Origin: Polynucleobacter yangtzensis
GTDB taxonomy: Bacteria > Pseudomonadota > Gammaproteobacteria > Burkholderiales > Burkholderiaceae
Direction: 5' to 3'
Assembly: GCF_001595965.1 (NCBI RefSeq)
Contig: NZ_LOJI01000035.1
Coordinates: forward strand, 133,770-197,769
DNA length: 64,000 nt
The translations under genes and the position numbers were made by a program. How positions within the stretch are numbered: the stretch's first letter is position 1; each line of letters opens with the position of its first letter. The notes under the pieces are model-generated. The model was not told the origin of the DNA and ran no database searches. It was given only the letters and a program-made list of their open reading frames with translations. Below, piece after piece: positions 9,058 to 21,166 of this stretch.

Positions 9058-11154
9058 ATGAAGTATAAAAAATTATTAAAGCCGCGCATTATGTGTGTGC
9101 TAGTGGGTGCCATTTTCAGCTCTTATGCTTTTTCACAAAATCAAACTCCCAGTCTTGAGATTACTGCCACTGGCAGTCAAGAGGCTACACAAAGTATTTT
9201 GACGCCAACAAAGATTCTTCAAGGAGATGAGTTAGCAAATAAATTAGGCGGCACACTGGGTGCAACATTGGCTAATGAGTTGGGTGTATCGGCAACCGGT
9301 TATGGCGCAGGATCATCCCGACCAGTGATTCGAGGACTCGAAGGCTCTCGTGTACAAATTCTGCAAAATGGACTATCAGTCGGGGATGTTTCTAATATTT
9401 CCCAAGATCATGCTGTTGGTAACAATATGCAAAACACCCATCAAGTAGAGATATTGCGTGGTGCAGCCGCCCTCCTCTATGGCTCAGGTTCTAGCGGCGG
9501 TCTTGTAAACGTTGTCAATGACCGAATCTTGACTAATTTACCGGATCGACCAACCGGCGCATTCAATACCAGTTATGAAACTGTAAATAATGGTCGCGCT
9601 GGATCCATTGAGGTTGATGGGGCTATTGGATCTGTTGCCGTTCACGTGGATACCGCAATTAATAACGCAAATAATTATTCAATTCCTGGCAGCTCAACAC
9701 AATCACAGGGTGAGCCTGTAGGTGGTTGGACCGTCCCACCAGAAGGAAATGGTGGCAATAATTACATCGGCAAATTACCAAACACATTTAGCAATCAAAA
9801 CAATTTAGGCTTTGGTGTTTCATATATTGGCAAATCTGGGTATACCGGCGTCTCTGTTGAGAGACTAAATAATAACTATGGAATTCCAACGCCTGAGGGT
9901 GGATCAATAAACCAGTCACAAAATCGTTATGACTTACAACATCAAACACGTGACCCATTTAGCGGATTCTCATCCTTTAAATTTAGTGCCGCAAACTCCA
10001 ATTACAACCACACAGAATTTAACAATGCTGGCGAAGCAGCTGCCCTCTGGAAAAATTTAGCAAATGAAGCGCGCTTTGAGCTAACTCATAACCCCCTACT
10101 TGGGTGGAAAGGAACATTTGGCGCTCAAGTAACCGCTGCATCCTTAAACGCTTCAGAGGTGGGCACCGGAAGTTATGCAATTGTTCCGCCAACTAAAACA
10201 AATTCCAATGCCCTATTTTGGATTGAGGAAGGCAAATGGAATAGTCTGCAAGGAAGTCTTGGCCTGAGATACAACAATGTGGCTCAAAATCCCAACACAG
10301 CTACAACCCTAGAGGCTCAGGACACAACTGCTGGCACCCTTACGCCAGGCATTACATTGCAGAACCGTAATTTCAATTTGATGTCTTATTCGGCTGGCGG
10401 TCTATGGAATTTTATTCAAGGCCATGGATTGGGTGTGGCATATACAGTTTCCCAACGTGCCCCAAGTGCCCAAGAGCTTTACTCTTATGGCGCTCATGAA
10501 TCGACTGCAACATTTGATATTGGCAACCCTAATTTAAGCAAGGAAGTCTCCCACAATCTGGAGTTCAACTTTCAAAAGAGTTTGGGTATTCTTCGTAGCA
10601 AAGCAAGCATCTATGCCAATCGTTTTAATAACTATATATATGGCTACTACACAGGAAATGCCATCAATAATGGTGGTCAGGAAGGCGATGGTTTTAGTGT
10701 TGTGACTGCACAGCAAGCTGCTGCAACCATTAAAGGCATCGAAGGTGAAATTACCTATAACTGGCGAGAGCCAGGTCTTGGTGGCAGAATTTTTGGCGAT
10801 GCCTCCCAAGGAACGTTTGATGCAGGAGGGAACCTTCCATTGCAACCAGCTCCTCGACTGGGCGCTGAAATTGCTCATCAAAGAGATGGCTGGCTCACGA
10901 ATGCTAGTTATATCTATAGCTATCAACAAAATCGTTTAGCAAGTTGGGAACAGGGGCCAGCTCCAAGTTACAACCTATTAAATGCCGGTATTTCTTACAC
11001 TGAGAAAATTCAGCAGGTGAATTGGACTGTTTATCTCAATATGAAAAATTTGCTCAATGAGCAAATTCGCTATGCAACAACTCCAATGGCTGTCAGACTC
11101 TACGCTCCTCAACCAGGAAGAAGTTTCATGGTCGGACTTAGAGGTACATTCTAA
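9058..11154 (+). CDS. TonB-dependent receptor, ZnuD-like
   Basis: ATG at 9058 with RBS AAAGGG and signal peptide; plug SRPVIRGLEGSRVQILQNGLSVGDVSNISQDHAVGNNMQNTHQVEILRGAAALLYGSGSSGGLVNVV; C-terminal PGRSFMVGLRGTF. Confidence 0.88.
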   Translation: MKYKKLLKPRIMCVLVGAIFSSYAFSQNQTPSLEITATGSQEATQSILTPTKILQGDELANKLGGTLGATLANELGVSATGYGAGSSRPVIRGLEGSRVQILQNGLSVGDVSNISQDHAVGNNMQNTHQVEILRGAAALLYGSGSSGGLVNVVNDRILTNLPDRPTGAFNTSYETVNNGRAGSIEVDGAIGSVAVHVDTAINNANNYSIPGSSTQSQGEPVGGWTVPPEGNGGNNYIGKLPNTFSNQNNLGFGVSYIGKSGYTGVSVERLNNNYGIPTPEGGSINQSQNRYDLQHQTRDPFSGFSSFKFSAANSNYNHTEFNNAGEAAALWKNLANEARFELTHNPLLGWKGTFGAQVTAASLNASEVGTGSYAIVPPTKTNSNALFWIEEGKWNSLQGSLGLRYNNVAQNPNTATTLEAQDTTAGTLTPGITLQNRNFNLMSYSAGGLWNFIQGHGLGVAYTVSQRAPSAQELYSYGAHESTATFDIGNPNLSKEVSHNLEFNFQKSLGILRSKASIYANRFNNYIYGYYTGNAINNGGQEGDGFSVVTAQQAAATIKGIEGEITYNWREPGLGGRIFGDASQGTFDAGGNLPLQPAPRLGAEIAHQRDGWLTNASYIYSYQQNRLASWEQGPAPSYNLLNAGISYTEKIQQVNWTVYLNMKNLLNEQIRYATTPMAVRLYAPQPGRSFMVGLRGTF

Positions 11155-11168
11155 GTAGATTTATCTTA

Positions 11169-12512
11169 CTAAGCAGTAGGCACTAAATCGGCGATACTTT
11201 TGGCGGCGCTCATAGCTACAGCGCCGTCCTTAGTCTCCACCATCACACGCAATAAAGGCTCGGTACCAGAAGCCCGAATTAACACCCTACCGATATCTTT
11301 GAGATTATTCTCAACCAATGAAATTTGTTTTTTGAGAGCCTCATCAGATTTCCAGTCGTAGCCAGGCTTAAATCTTACATTTAAGAGCACTTGCGGAAAA
11401 ATGCTTACTGCATCCAATAGCTGCGCAAGGCTCTTCTTGGTTTGACTCATAACAGTTAATACCTGGAGCGCTGCGATGGTGCCGTCACCTGTTGAATGGC
11501 GATCTAAGCAAAGTAAATGCCCAGATCCTTCTCCGCCAACATGCCAACCATTCTTTTTGAGAAGCTCTAAAACATAGCGATCGCCAACATTGGCACGCTC
11601 AAATCTAATGCCAAGCTCTTTGATGGCATTTTCAACGGCCAGATTGGTCATCAATGTACCAACGACACCACCAACCTTGTCGCCACGGTCAACGCGATCT
11701 TTAGCCAAGACATAAAGCAACTCATCACCATTAAACAATCTACCGGATGCATCAACCATTTGCAAGCGATCAGCATCTCCATCCAAGGCTACGCCAATAT
11801 CCGCTTTTACTTCCTGAACTTTTGCAATCAAAGCTGCAGGTGCGGTAGCACCGCATCCATCATTAATATTTCGACCATTGGGATGAACACCTATAGAGAT
11901 AACTTCAGCACCTAACTCATGGAAAACATGTGGAGCAGTATGATAGGCAGCGCCGTTAGCGCAATCAACTACGATCTTTAATCCTTTTAGATTGAGGTGA
12001 CCAGGAACGGTTGATTTACAAAACTCAATATATCTACCTGCTGCATCATCTAAGCGAAAAGCTTTACCCAAATCTTTAGAGCTTACGCAGCCGATTGGGT
12101 TTTCTAACTCTTTTTCAATAGCAAACTCAAAGTCATCTGAAAATTTATCCCCTTCTGCAGAGAAAAATTTAATACCGTTATCTTGATAAGGATTGTGAGA
12201 TGCGGAAATTACTAATCCTGCAGATAAGCGTAAGGCTCTCGTGAGATAAGCAACTCCGGGTGTTGGTATGGGACCGCAAAGCATCACATCCACGCCAGCA
12301 GCTGCAAAGCCTGCCTCCAATGCTGCCTCCAACAAGTATCCAGAAACACGGGTATCTTTACCTATCAAAACCTTGCAACGCTCCCCTCGCTTAGCATTGC
12401 GTGTTAATACCTTGCCAGCCGCATAACCCAAGCGAGTCATAAATTCTGGAACGATAGGAAATTGACCCACCTCTCCTCGGATCCCGTCGGTACCAAAGTA
12501 TTGTTTTTTCAT
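11169..12512 (-). CDS. glmM: Phosphoglucosamine mutase
   Basis: [39 protein letters not shown]; start corrected from 12563 to ATG at 12512. Confidence 0.97.
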   Translation of the reverse strand: MKKQYFGTDGIRGEVGQFPIVPEFMTRLGYAAGKVLTRNAKRGERCKVLIGKDTRVSGYLLEAALEAGFAAAGVDVMLCGPIPTPGVAYLTRALRLSAGLVISASHNPYQDNGIKFFSAEGDKFSDDFEFAIEKELENPIGCVSSKDLGKAFRLDDAAGRYIEFCKSTVPGHLNLKGLKIVVDCANGAAYHTAPHVFHELGAEVISIGVHPNGRNINDGCGATAPAALIAKVQEVKADIGVALDGDADRLQMVDASGRLFNGDELLYVLAKDRVDRGDKVGGVVGTLMTNLAVENAIKELGIRFERANVGDRYVLELLKKNGWHVGGEGSGHLLCLDRHSTGDGTIAALQVLTVMSQTKKSLAQLLDAVSIFPQVLLNVRFKPGYDWKSDEALKKQISLVENNLKDIGRVLIRASGTEPLLRVMVETKDGAVAMSAAKSIADLVPTA

Positions 12513-12529
12513 GGGATTAATTATAAAAC

Positions 12530-13408
12530 TTAGGCAGACATATCTACTTGAATAGCTTCCCATAGCTTTAGAGCATCAACTGTCTCGGCTACGTCATGAA
12601 CCCTCACAATAGCGGCGCCTCGATCTGCCGCCATAATGGCCGCAGCAATGCTAGGGGCCACTCGGTCATTGGTGTCCTTACCGGTTATTTTGCCAATCAT
12701 GGATTTGCGAGAGATGCCAGCCAATACAGGAAACCCTAATGATGAAAATTCAGCAAAATTAGTCAACATATTGAGGTTGTGCTCTAGGCTTTTACCAAAA
12801 CCAAAGCCTGGATCAATAGCAATGCGATCATTTGCAATGCCAGAAGAAATTAAGAGGTCAGCCTGATCTTTTAGGAACTGCTTTACTTCAGCAATCACAT
12901 TGGTATATTCAGGATTAAATTGCATCGTTAGGGGATCGCGTTGCATATGCATCAATACAATGCCGCAATTTTGACTTTCCAATACAGCGTCAACAGCGCC
13001 AGTTTGTCTAAGCGCCCAAATATCATTGACGCAATCCACACCAGCATTCAGTGCTTGGCGCATTGTTTCTGACTTGTAGGTATCGATTGAAAGCGGAACT
13101 CCGCAATCTTTGAGCGCCTCAATTACAGGCAGTACCCTATCAAGTTCTTCTTGGAGTCCAACGGGTTCTGCACCAGGTCTGGTTGATTCGCCGCCGATAT
13201 CAATGAGATCAACACCTGCCGCAAGCATGCGCTCTGCTTGCGCAATTGCATCATTAGGCGACCTAAATTTACCGCCATCTGAAAATGAATCTGGCGTGGC
13301 ATTCAAAATGCCCATGACTATTGGACGATTACGTTTAGCAAAATCAAAAAGAAAACGCCCACAACGCCATGTTGCGGGCTTAGTTTGAATGCTTTGATTT
13401 AGCTTCAA
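12530..13408 (-). CDS. folP: Dihydropteroate synthase
   Basis: [48 protein letters not shown]. Confidence 0.97.
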   Translation of the reverse strand: MKLNQSIQTKPATWRCGRFLFDFAKRNRPIVMGILNATPDSFSDGGKFRSPNDAIAQAERMLAAGVDLIDIGGESTRPGAEPVGLQEELDRVLPVIEALKDCGVPLSIDTYKSETMRQALNAGVDCVNDIWALRQTGAVDAVLESQNCGIVLMHMQRDPLTMQFNPEYTNVIAEVKQFLKDQADLLISSGIANDRIAIDPGFGFGKSLEHNLNMLTNFAEFSSLGFPVLAGISRKSMIGKITGKDTNDRVAPSIAAAIMAADRGAAIVRVHDVAETVDALKLWEAIQVDMSA

Positions 13409-13427
13409 AGGCTAAAGCAATTCCTAT

Positions 13428-15305
13428 TTATGCCGTAGCCGGTGCACCACCGGTCGCGGGACCAGGCGTACCAGCCGAATTACCAAACTGGGTTGCTGGC
13501 GGGGGCTTAGGTGACCGTGGTGGACGACCTTCCATAATGTCATTGATCTGCTCTGCATCAAGCGTTTCCCACTCAAGCAATGCGGCAACCATAGCCTCAA
13601 CCTTGTCACGATTTTGCTCCAAGATTGATCTAGCTAAAGCATATTGACTATCAATCAGTGTACGAATTTCTGCGTCCACTTTTTGTTGAGTCAATTCAGA
13701 GACAGTCTTAGTGCTATTGCGACCAAAAATACTTTCAGATTCGGTATCAACATAAACCATCGTGCCTAAGCTATCGCTCATGCCATAACGGGTAACCATA
13801 TCGCGAGCCATCTTAGTAGCACGCTCAAAGTCATTTGATGCCCCTGTACTCATGGAGTGCAAGAAAACTTCTTCAGCAGCACGTCCGCCAAACAGAATGG
13901 CCAACTCTTCCAACATGCGATCTTTATAAAGGTTCACGCGATCGAATTCAGGTAGCTGCCAAGTAACGCCTAATGCCATACCACGAGGCATGATGGTGAC
14001 TTTGTGTACAGGATCAGCTTTAGGCAATACTTTGGCAACTACAGCATGGCCAGACTCGTGATAGGCCGTATTACGACGCTCTTCTTCACGCATCACAGCA
14101 GATTTGCGCTCAGGACCCATATAGATCTTATCTTTAGCATCCTCAAAGTCCTTCATATCAACCGAGCGCTTATTGCGGCGCGCAGCAAACAATGCAGCTT
14201 CATTGACTAGGTTTGCTAAGTCGGCGCCAGAGAAGCCAGGTGTTCCGCGCGCTAATACAGCCGCATTTACATCAGGATCGATAGGAACCTTACGCATATG
14301 CACTTGCAAGATCTGCTCGCGACCACGAATGTCAGGCAAGCCTACATGAACTTGACGATCAAAACGACCAGGACGGAGCAATGCTTTATCCAATACATCA
14401 GAGCGGTTGGTTGCAGCAACAACGATCACACCGCTATTACTCTCGAAACCATCCATCTCAACTAACATTTGATTCAATGTTTGCTCACGCTCATCGTTAC
14501 CACCACCCATACCAGCGCCGCGATGACGACCTACTGCATCAATCTCATCAATGAAGATAATGCAAGGAGAATTTTTCTTGGCATTTTCAAACATGTCACG
14601 TACACGTGATGCTCCAACACCAACAAACATTTCTACGAAATCAGAACCTGAAATCGAAAAGAAGGGAACCTTTGCTTCGCCAGCAATGGCACGTGCCAAT
14701 AGGGTTTTACCGGTGCCTGGAGGACCAACAAGCAACACACCATGAGGAATGCGGCCACCCAGCTTTTGGAATTTCTGAGGATCTTTTAAGAAATCTACTA
14801 ACTCAAAGACTTCTTCTTTTGCTTCGTCGCAACCAGCAACATCAGCAAAAGTAACTGTATTGCTGTTCTCATCAATCAAACGAGCTTTTGATTTGCCAAA
14901 AGAGAATGCGCCGCCTTTGCCACCACCCTGCATTTGACGCATCATGAAAAACCAGAAACCAATAATTAAAAGAGTTGGTCCAAGATAGTACAAAGCAGAC
15001 ACCAACATATTTGGCTCATCATCCGCCTTACCTGTAACTTGAACTCCATACTTCATGAGGTCGCCTACCATCCAGATATCGCCTGGAGAGGTGATGGAAT
15101 ATTTAGCGCCATCAGCAGGTGTCACTTGCAATGTGCGACCTTGCACATCAACGCGCTTTACTTTTCCGGCTTTAGCGTCATCCATGAACTGTGAATAGGT
15201 GACCTGAGTTTGGTCCTTAGGCTTATCAAACTGCTTGAAAACAGTAAAAAGCACTAAGCCCACAATGAGCCACACACCGATTTTTTGGAACATATTGCTG
15301 TTCAA
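13428..15305 (-). CDS. ftsH: ATP-dependent zinc metalloprotease FtsH
   Basis: Walker [22 protein letters not shown] zinc motif. Confidence 0.98.
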   Translation of the reverse strand: MNSNMFQKIGVWLIVGLVLFTVFKQFDKPKDQTQVTYSQFMDDAKAGKVKRVDVQGRTLQVTPADGAKYSITSPGDIWMVGDLMKYGVQVTGKADDEPNMLVSALYYLGPTLLIIGFWFFMMRQMQGGGKGGAFSFGKSKARLIDENSNTVTFADVAGCDEAKEEVFELVDFLKDPQKFQKLGGRIPHGVLLVGPPGTGKTLLARAIAGEAKVPFFSISGSDFVEMFVGVGASRVRDMFENAKKNSPCIIFIDEIDAVGRHRGAGMGGGNDEREQTLNQMLVEMDGFESNSGVIVVAATNRSDVLDKALLRPGRFDRQVHVGLPDIRGREQILQVHMRKVPIDPDVNAAVLARGTPGFSGADLANLVNEAALFAARRNKRSVDMKDFEDAKDKIYMGPERKSAVMREEERRNTAYHESGHAVVAKVLPKADPVHKVTIMPRGMALGVTWQLPEFDRVNLYKDRMLEELAILFGGRAAEEVFLHSMSTGASNDFERATKMARDMVTRYGMSDSLGTMVYVDTESESIFGRNSTKTVSELTQQKVDAEIRTLIDSQYALARSILEQNRDKVEAMVAALLEWETLDAEQINDIMEGRPPRSPKPPPATQFGNSAGTPGPATGGAPATA

Positions 15306-15441
15306 AATGAGTCCTTTTCTGGATTGAGCCAGGAGTTAAAGCAAATCGCTTCCTAAGTATTTGATTCTACTACCACCCTTTTTCAAGAGCTAATGGCATA
15401 TTTATTTAATAAACCCCCTACAAATTCAGGGTTTTTGGCGA

Positions 15442-16116
15442 TTATTTGGGTGGTTTTAGGTTTCTTCCAAGGAGGAATATCTCTGAAGAGCGGGCTCTTG
15501 ATGCTTTAGGCTTGCGGGGGGCTACGGTTTTAAAGACCCTTTTAAAGGATTCCACAATTTGGCTATAGCCACTACCGTTAAAGCACTTGATTAATAAAGC
15601 ACCCTCAGGCTTGAGATGTGCAACAGCAAAATCTAAGGCTATTTCTGCCAAAAAGGCCATTCTGGCAGCATCGGCAACGCCAACACCAGATAAATTAGGG
15701 GCCATATCCGAAAGGACTAAATCTACCTTTCCCTCGGCTTCTTTAGGTAATAAGGCCTCAAGCGCAGCTAGCCCTTCATCCTCACGAAAATCACCCTGAA
15801 TAAAGCTCACATCCGCAATATCTTCCATAGGCAAAATATCAATCGCAATAATTTGGCCATCTGGTTTGCCAGACTCAATTTTTGGATTGCTTTTACCAAG
15901 CTCCGTTAGACGATTGCGGGCGTACTGAGACCAGCTCCCTGGGGCGCTACCCAAATCGACAATCGTCATGCCTGCTTTAATGAGATGATCTTGCTCGTCA
16001 ATTTCGCTGAGCTTGTATACCGCTCTAGCGCGATAGCCCTCTTTTTGAGCCATCTTCACATAGGGGTCGGTTAAATGATCCTGCAACCAACTTTTATTAA
16101 ATTTATTCTTTGCCAC
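15442..16116 (-). CDS. rlmE: 23S rRNA (uridine-2'-O)-methyltransferase RlmE/FtsJ
   Basis: [33 protein letters not shown]. Confidence 0.95.
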   Translation of the reverse strand: MAKNKFNKSWLQDHLTDPYVKMAQKEGYRARAVYKLSEIDEQDHLIKAGMTIVDLGSAPGSWSQYARNRLTELGKSNPKIESGKPDGQIIAIDILPMEDIADVSFIQGDFREDEGLAALEALLPKEAEGKVDLVLSDMAPNLSGVGVADAARMAFLAEIALDFAVAHLKPEGALLIKCFNGSGYSQIVESFKRVFKTVAPRKPKASRARSSEIFLLGRNLKPPK

Positions 16117-16241
16117 AACTTACCCACTTTCGCGCTCCATTTTCCTAGTTTCTTCCGGCTAAAGCAAAAGGAATCTAGAAAAAACCCATAAATTGGCTTT
16201 ATTCGACTGATTTTGCTGGTGAATGCTCTATCATCGAGCCC

Positions 16242-16868
16242 ATGACTGCACTCATCCTTACCCCCGCACAACGCAAATCTCTCAAAGCTGACGCACATGA
16301 TTTAAGTCCTGTGGTGATGGTCGGCGGCGATGGCTTAACACCCGCTGTAATCAAAGAAGCAAAATTAGCCATCAATCATCATGGTTTGATTAAGATTCGC
16401 GTTTTTGGTGATGACCGTGAGGCTCGTACTGCAATCTATGAAGAGCTCTGCGATAAATTAGATGCCGCTCCAGTACAACATATCGGCAAATTATTGGTGC
16501 TATGGAAACCAAAAGATGCTGTTGATGAAGCATTTAGTAATTTAGGTCGATCAAGCAAGCAAACTAAAAAAACTTTGCAAGCGCCTCGCACTAAGCGTCA
16601 GCCAAATCGCACTGCAACTAAAACTAGTGTTCGTACTAGCACTTCCGAAAGATCGGGTCGTCGCTCTGCGTCTAACAAGTCGCCTTTTGAACGCGCGGCT
16701 GCTGTGAAGTCTTCTACGCCAAAGAAAAGAGTTTTGCGATCAGAGGCAGCTGAATCCAAAATTGGCTGGTCTTCCCCTGGTTATAGAAAAGCTACTGCAG
16801 CGCCAGCGCCCATTAAGAAACGTAAAGTGCGTATGAGCAGCACTAAGAAAAAATCTTTGGGCTCCTAA
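16242..16868 (+). CDS. yhbY: YhbY/CRM-domain RNA-binding protein with long basic C-terminal extension
   Basis: LTPAQRKSLKADAHDLSPVVMVGGDGLTPAVIKEAKLAINHHGLIKIRVFGDDREAR is YhbY; residues ~100-208 are Ser/Thr/Lys/Arg-rich low complexity. Confidence 0.9.
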   Translation: MTALILTPAQRKSLKADAHDLSPVVMVGGDGLTPAVIKEAKLAINHHGLIKIRVFGDDREARTAIYEELCDKLDAAPVQHIGKLLVLWKPKDAVDEAFSNLGRSSKQTKKTLQAPRTKRQPNRTATKTSVRTSTSERSGRRSASNKSPFERAAAVKSSTPKKRVLRSEAAESKIGWSSPGYRKATAAPAPIKKRKVRMSSTKKKSLGS

Positions 16869-16886
16869 GACTTCTTTTGATTCGTT

Positions 16887-16913
16887 AAAAACGCCGCTAG
16901 TCGGCGTTTTTTG
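16887..16913. terminator. Rho-independent terminator, bidirectional
   Basis: AAAAACGCCG ctagt CGGCGTTTTTT; overlaps the stop region of the convergent DUF4149 gene. Confidence 0.88.
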
Positions 16914-17370
16914 TTGCCCGCCACACGAAGACAATGCCCAGCAAAGTTTGGAGCATGTAGATTGCGCTTGAAATGCCATGCAAGCGACTAAAAAGAACAG
17001 CGTGAGTGGACTCGCGGACAGATAGACCCAAATACAAAGCTTGATCTCGCAAAGAATTCATCCAAGGAATGATGATAAAAGCAGCAGCTATCGCACATGC
17101 CAGCATTCCTAACAATATCCAACGATCTATTCGATATTGAGGCTTACCTACGCGTACAAAGTAATTGGCAAGAACCATCAGAACAATACTTGTTAGGACG
17201 CTTATGTATGCGGTTGACTTGAATAAGTTTGCCGCGACCATTCCAGCGACCTGACGATCCCCTAGACTCGAGAAGAGTGTCGGGACAACGAGAAATCCAA
17301 TGGTCAATAAACCGCCAACCCAGAGACCCGAAAGCAGGTTAAAAATTCTCTGGGAATATGTTGGAAGCAT
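16897..17370 (-). CDS. DUF4149-like membrane protein
   Basis: Four-TM protein, LLSGLWVGGLLTIGFLVVPTLFSSLGDRQVAGMVAANLF. Confidence 0.82.
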   Translation of the reverse strand: MLPTYSQRIFNLLSGLWVGGLLTIGFLVVPTLFSSLGDRQVAGMVAANLFKSTAYISVLTSIVLMVLANYFVRVGKPQYRIDRWILLGMLACAIAAAFIIIPWMNSLRDQALYLGLSVRESTHAVLFSRLHGISSAIYMLQTLLGIVFVWRATKNAD

Positions 17371-17846
17371 TAAACGTAGCGAACGGCCAATATTTCAACT
17401 TCGCGGTTACCGCCTGGAGCTTGAACGGCAACAACGTCGCCCTCTTCCTTGCTAATTAACGCGCGCGCAATAGGCGAACTAATGGAAATCTTATTTAAAG
17501 CGATATCAGCCTCGTCATCACCCACAATTTGGTAGGTCAACTTGGTGCCATCTTCAAGATCTTCGAGGTCAACAGTAGCGCCAAATACGACACGCCCAGT
17601 AACGTCAAGAGAGGAAGGATCAATAATCTGGGCTGCAGACAGCTTGCCCTCTAGCTCTTGGATGCGACCTTCAATAAAACCCTGCTTTTCTTTGGCGGCA
17701 TCATATTCTGCATTCTCAGAGAGATCGCCCTGAGCTCGTGCTTCAGAAATAGCAATGATGACCGCAGGACGCTCTACATGCTTTAAGCGGTGCAGCTCTT
17801 CCTTAAGAAGTTCTGCGCCGCGCTTAGTAATTGGAATTGTGCTCAT
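17370..17846 (-). CDS. greA: Transcription elongation factor GreA
   Basis: [62 protein letters not shown]. Confidence 0.98.
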   Translation of the reverse strand: MSTIPITKRGAELLKEELHRLKHVERPAVIIAISEARAQGDLSENAEYDAAKEKQGFIEGRIQELEGKLSAAQIIDPSSLDVTGRVVFGATVDLEDLEDGTKLTYQIVGDDEADIALNKISISSPIARALISKEEGDVVAVQAPGGNREVEILAVRYV

Positions 17847-17902
17847 GCTGCTTACCTAACTTAAAATCCTGCGCAAAATTACGCTTAAAAACTGATTTTA
17901 GA

Positions 17903-20900
17903 TTAAATAAGCGTCCGATGTAAGTTTTGCAATGAATAGACCTCGAGCGACTCTAACTTGCCATTTTGAGATGCCAATAAACCATCCATTACTGCGCGTG
18001 CCGCACTAATGGTTGTGTAGTAAGTCACGCCATTAGCCTGAGCACTGGTACGAATAGACCTAGAGTCAGCAATGGCAGTGCGGGTTTCATCCACAGTAGT
18101 GAATACCAAAGAAATTTCGCCATTCTTGATGAAATCAACAATGTGAGGACGTCCATCCTTGACCTTATTTACCACTCTTACAGGCAATCCAGCCGCTTCA
18201 ATTGCAGCGGCAGTACCCTTTGTAGCGACTATTGGGAAACCGAGCTGATGCAATAACTTGGCAACTTCAATCGCCTTTGGCTTATCGCTATCCTTTACAG
18301 TCAAAAGAACAGTTCCGCTCTTAGGTAGCTTAATGCCTGCACCCAATTGAGACTTGAACAAGGCCTCGCCAAAGGTTTTACCAACACCCATCACCTCACC
18401 AGTTGAGCGCATTTCTGGCCCAAGGATTGGATCGATACCAGGGAATTTATTAAATGGGAATACAGCTTCTTTCACAGAGAAGTATGGAGGTTTCACTTCA
18501 GCAGTAATGCCTTGCTGAGCAAGCGTTTGACCAACCATACAACGAGCAGCTATCTTAGCCAGTTGTAAACCAGTGGCTTTGGAAACGAAAGGCACGGTGC
18601 GGGAAGCGCGTGGATTTACTTCAAGAACATAGATAACATCATTGCCATCTACATTTTGTATAGCAAATTGAACGTTCATTAGACCAATAACATTCAATCC
18701 CTTGGCCATCGCTGCAGTTTGACGCTTAATTTCTTCTACCGTTTTATCGGATAAAGAATAAGGGGGCAAGGAACAGGCTGAGTCACCAGAGTGAACGCCG
18801 GCTTGTTCAATATGCTCCATAACGCCACCGATGAATACTTTTTCGCCATCACTAATACAGTCAACATCACACTCGATCGCATCATTTAAGAAGCGATCTA
18901 GCAAAACAGGAGAGTCATGGGAGACTTTGACAGCTTCTCGCATATAGCGCTCCAGGTCACGTCCATCATGAACGATCTCCATGGCACGACCACCCAAAAC
19001 ATAGGAAGGACGCACAACTAATGGATAACCAATTTCTTCAGCTAACTTGAGAGCCTCTTCTTCGGTACGCGCAGTGCGATTTGGTGGTTGACGTAAGCCC
19101 AAGTCTTGCAATAATTTTTGGAAGCGTTCACGATCTTCTGCGGCATCAATCATGTCAGGTGATGTGCCGATAATCGGAACGCCGTTACGTTCAAGATCCA
19201 ATGCCAGCTTCAAAGGAGTTTGACCGCCGTACTGGACGATGACGCCCTTTGGCTTTTCCTTGGCTACGATCTCAAGAACATCCTCAAGAGTTAATGGCTC
19301 AAAGTACAAGCGATCAGACGTGTCGTAATCAGTTGAAACTGTTTCAGGATTGCAGTTGACCATAATGGTTTCATAACCATCATCGCGCATAGCTAAGGCC
19401 GCATGTACACAGCAATAGTCAAACTCAATGCCTTGACCGATTCTATTCGGGCCACCACCCAGAACCATAATCTTGTCTTTATTGGTTGGGTTGGACTCGC
19501 ACTCGCCATGCTCAGCTTCATAGGTTGAATACAAATACGCAGTATTTGTTGAGAACTCAGCAGCGCAGGTATCCACACGTTTATAGACAGGGACCACCTT
19601 TAAGCGGTGACGTGCAGCACGAACCGAGGCAGCATCAATACCAAGTAACTTTGCTAAACGACGGTCAGAGAAGCCCTTCTGTTTCACAAAGCGTAGTTCT
19701 GGGGCAGTAAGACTGTCAATTTTGCGTTGCTTTAACTCAGCTTCAATCGTAATGAGCTCTTCGATTTGCTCTAAGAACCAAGGGTCAACTTTAGTTTCTG
19801 AATAAATCTCATCAAGACCCATGCCCATACGGAAAGCATCAGCCAAATACCAAATACGGTCTGGGCCCGGCTCATTAATTTCGTTAATGATGTCATCGAG
19901 ATCTGTAGACACTTCATCCAGACCATCGACACCGACTTCTAAGCCGCGCAACGCTTTTTGGAATGACTCTTGGAAGGTGCGGCCAATAGCCATCACTTCT
20001 CCAACAGATTTCATTTGAGTGGTTAAGCGTGAGTCTGCTTGCGGGAACTTCTCGAACGCGAAGCGTGGAATCTTTGTTACCACATAGTCGATTGATGGCT
20101 CAAAAGATGCTGGCGTAGCTCCGCCAGTAATGTCATTTTTAAGTTCGTCTAATGTGTATCCAACCGCTAATTTGGCTGCTATCTTTGCAATTGGGAAACC
20201 AGTTGCTTTGGAGGCCAATGCAGATGAACGCGAAACCCGTGGATTCATCTCAATGACAATCATGCGACCATCAACTGGGTTGATCGAGAACTGAACGTTT
20301 GATCCACCGGTGTCAACACCGATTTCTCGTAATACTGCAATCGATGCGTTACGCATGATTTGATATTCTTTATCAGTCAAAGTTTGCGCAGGAGCAACGG
20401 TAATGGAGTCACCCGTATGAACTCCCATTGGGTCTAAGTTTTCAATCGAGCAAACAATGATGCAGTTGTCATTGCGATCGCGCACTACTTCCATTTCAAA
20501 CTCTTTCCAACCAAGCAAAGATTCTTCAATAAGAAGTTCGCGAGTTGGGGATAAATCGAGACCGCGTTTGCAAATCTCTTCAAATTCTTCGCGGTTATAA
20601 GCAATACCGCCACCAGATCCACCCATGGTGAATGATGGGCGAATAACAACCGGGAATCCTGAGCTACCTGTTTCCTGTTGTATACGCTGTTGCACTTCGT
20701 GCGCTTCGTCCATCGAGTGCGCAATACCAGACTTGGCAGAGCCTAGACCAATCTTGGTCATGGCCTCTTTAAATTTCTGACGATCTTCCGCTTTGTCAAT
20801 CGCTTCAGGAGATGCCCCAATAAGCTCGCATCCGTATTTTTCTAACACGCCATGACGATGCAGATCTAATGCGCAGTTCAGTGCTGTTTGACCACCCATC

Positions 20901-21166
20901 GTTGGCAATATCGCATCTGGTTTTTCAGTGGCAATAATGCGCTCTACCACTTCCCAAGTAATCGGCTCAATGTAAGTGACATCAGCCATTTCAGGATCTG
21001 TCATGATGGTCGCAGGATTACTGTTTACCAATATGACTTTGTAACCCTCGTCACGCAGCGCTTTACATGCTTGCGCGCCAGAATAGTCAAATTCACAAGC
21101 CTGACCAATCACGATCGGTCCTGCACCAATAATCAGAATGCTCTTAATGTCGCTACGCTTAGGCAT
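17903..21166 (-). CDS. carB: Carbamoyl-phosphate synthase large subunit
   Basis: [42 protein letters not shown]; 1087 aa duplicated ATP-grasp. Confidence 0.99.
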   Translation of the reverse strand: MPKRSDIKSILIIGAGPIVIGQACEFDYSGAQACKALRDEGYKVILVNSNPATIMTDPEMADVTYIEPITWEVVERIIATEKPDAILPTMGGQTALNCALDLHRHGVLEKYGCELIGASPEAIDKAEDRQKFKEAMTKIGLGSAKSGIAHSMDEAHEVQQRIQQETGSSGFPVVIRPSFTMGGSGGGIAYNREEFEEICKRGLDLSPTRELLIEESLLGWKEFEMEVVRDRNDNCIIVCSIENLDPMGVHTGDSITVAPAQTLTDKEYQIMRNASIAVLREIGVDTGGSNVQFSINPVDGRMIVIEMNPRVSRSSALASKATGFPIAKIAAKLAVGYTLDELKNDITGGATPASFEPSIDYVVTKIPRFAFEKFPQADSRLTTQMKSVGEVMAIGRTFQESFQKALRGLEVGVDGLDEVSTDLDDIINEINEPGPDRIWYLADAFRMGMGLDEIYSETKVDPWFLEQIEELITIEAELKQRKIDSLTAPELRFVKQKGFSDRRLAKLLGIDAASVRAARHRLKVVPVYKRVDTCAAEFSTNTAYLYSTYEAEHGECESNPTNKDKIMVLGGGPNRIGQGIEFDYCCVHAALAMRDDGYETIMVNCNPETVSTDYDTSDRLYFEPLTLEDVLEIVAKEKPKGVIVQYGGQTPLKLALDLERNGVPIIGTSPDMIDAAEDRERFQKLLQDLGLRQPPNRTARTEEEALKLAEEIGYPLVVRPSYVLGGRAMEIVHDGRDLERYMREAVKVSHDSPVLLDRFLNDAIECDVDCISDGEKVFIGGVMEHIEQAGVHSGDSACSLPPYSLSDKTVEEIKRQTAAMAKGLNVIGLMNVQFAIQNVDGNDVIYVLEVNPRASRTVPFVSKATGLQLAKIAARCMVGQTLAQQGITAEVKPPYFSVKEAVFPFNKFPGIDPILGPEMRSTGEVMGVGKTFGEALFKSQLGAGIKLPKSGTVLLTVKDSDKPKAIEVAKLLHQLGFPIVATKGTAAAIEAAGLPVRVVNKVKDGRPHIVDFIKNGEISLVFTTVDETRTAIADSRSIRTSAQANGVTYYTTISAARAVMDGLLASQNGKLESLEVYSLQNLHRTLI

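Noticed and set aside
10534-10929. 131-aa minus-strand ORF
   Set aside because: Antisense to the TonB receptor barrel; no RBS or family signal.
15410-15437. Possible terminator AAACCC...GGGTTTTT between rlmE and ftsH
   Set aside because: The stem is short with weak pairing (AAACCCT/AGGGGGTTT mismatched); not firm enough to list.
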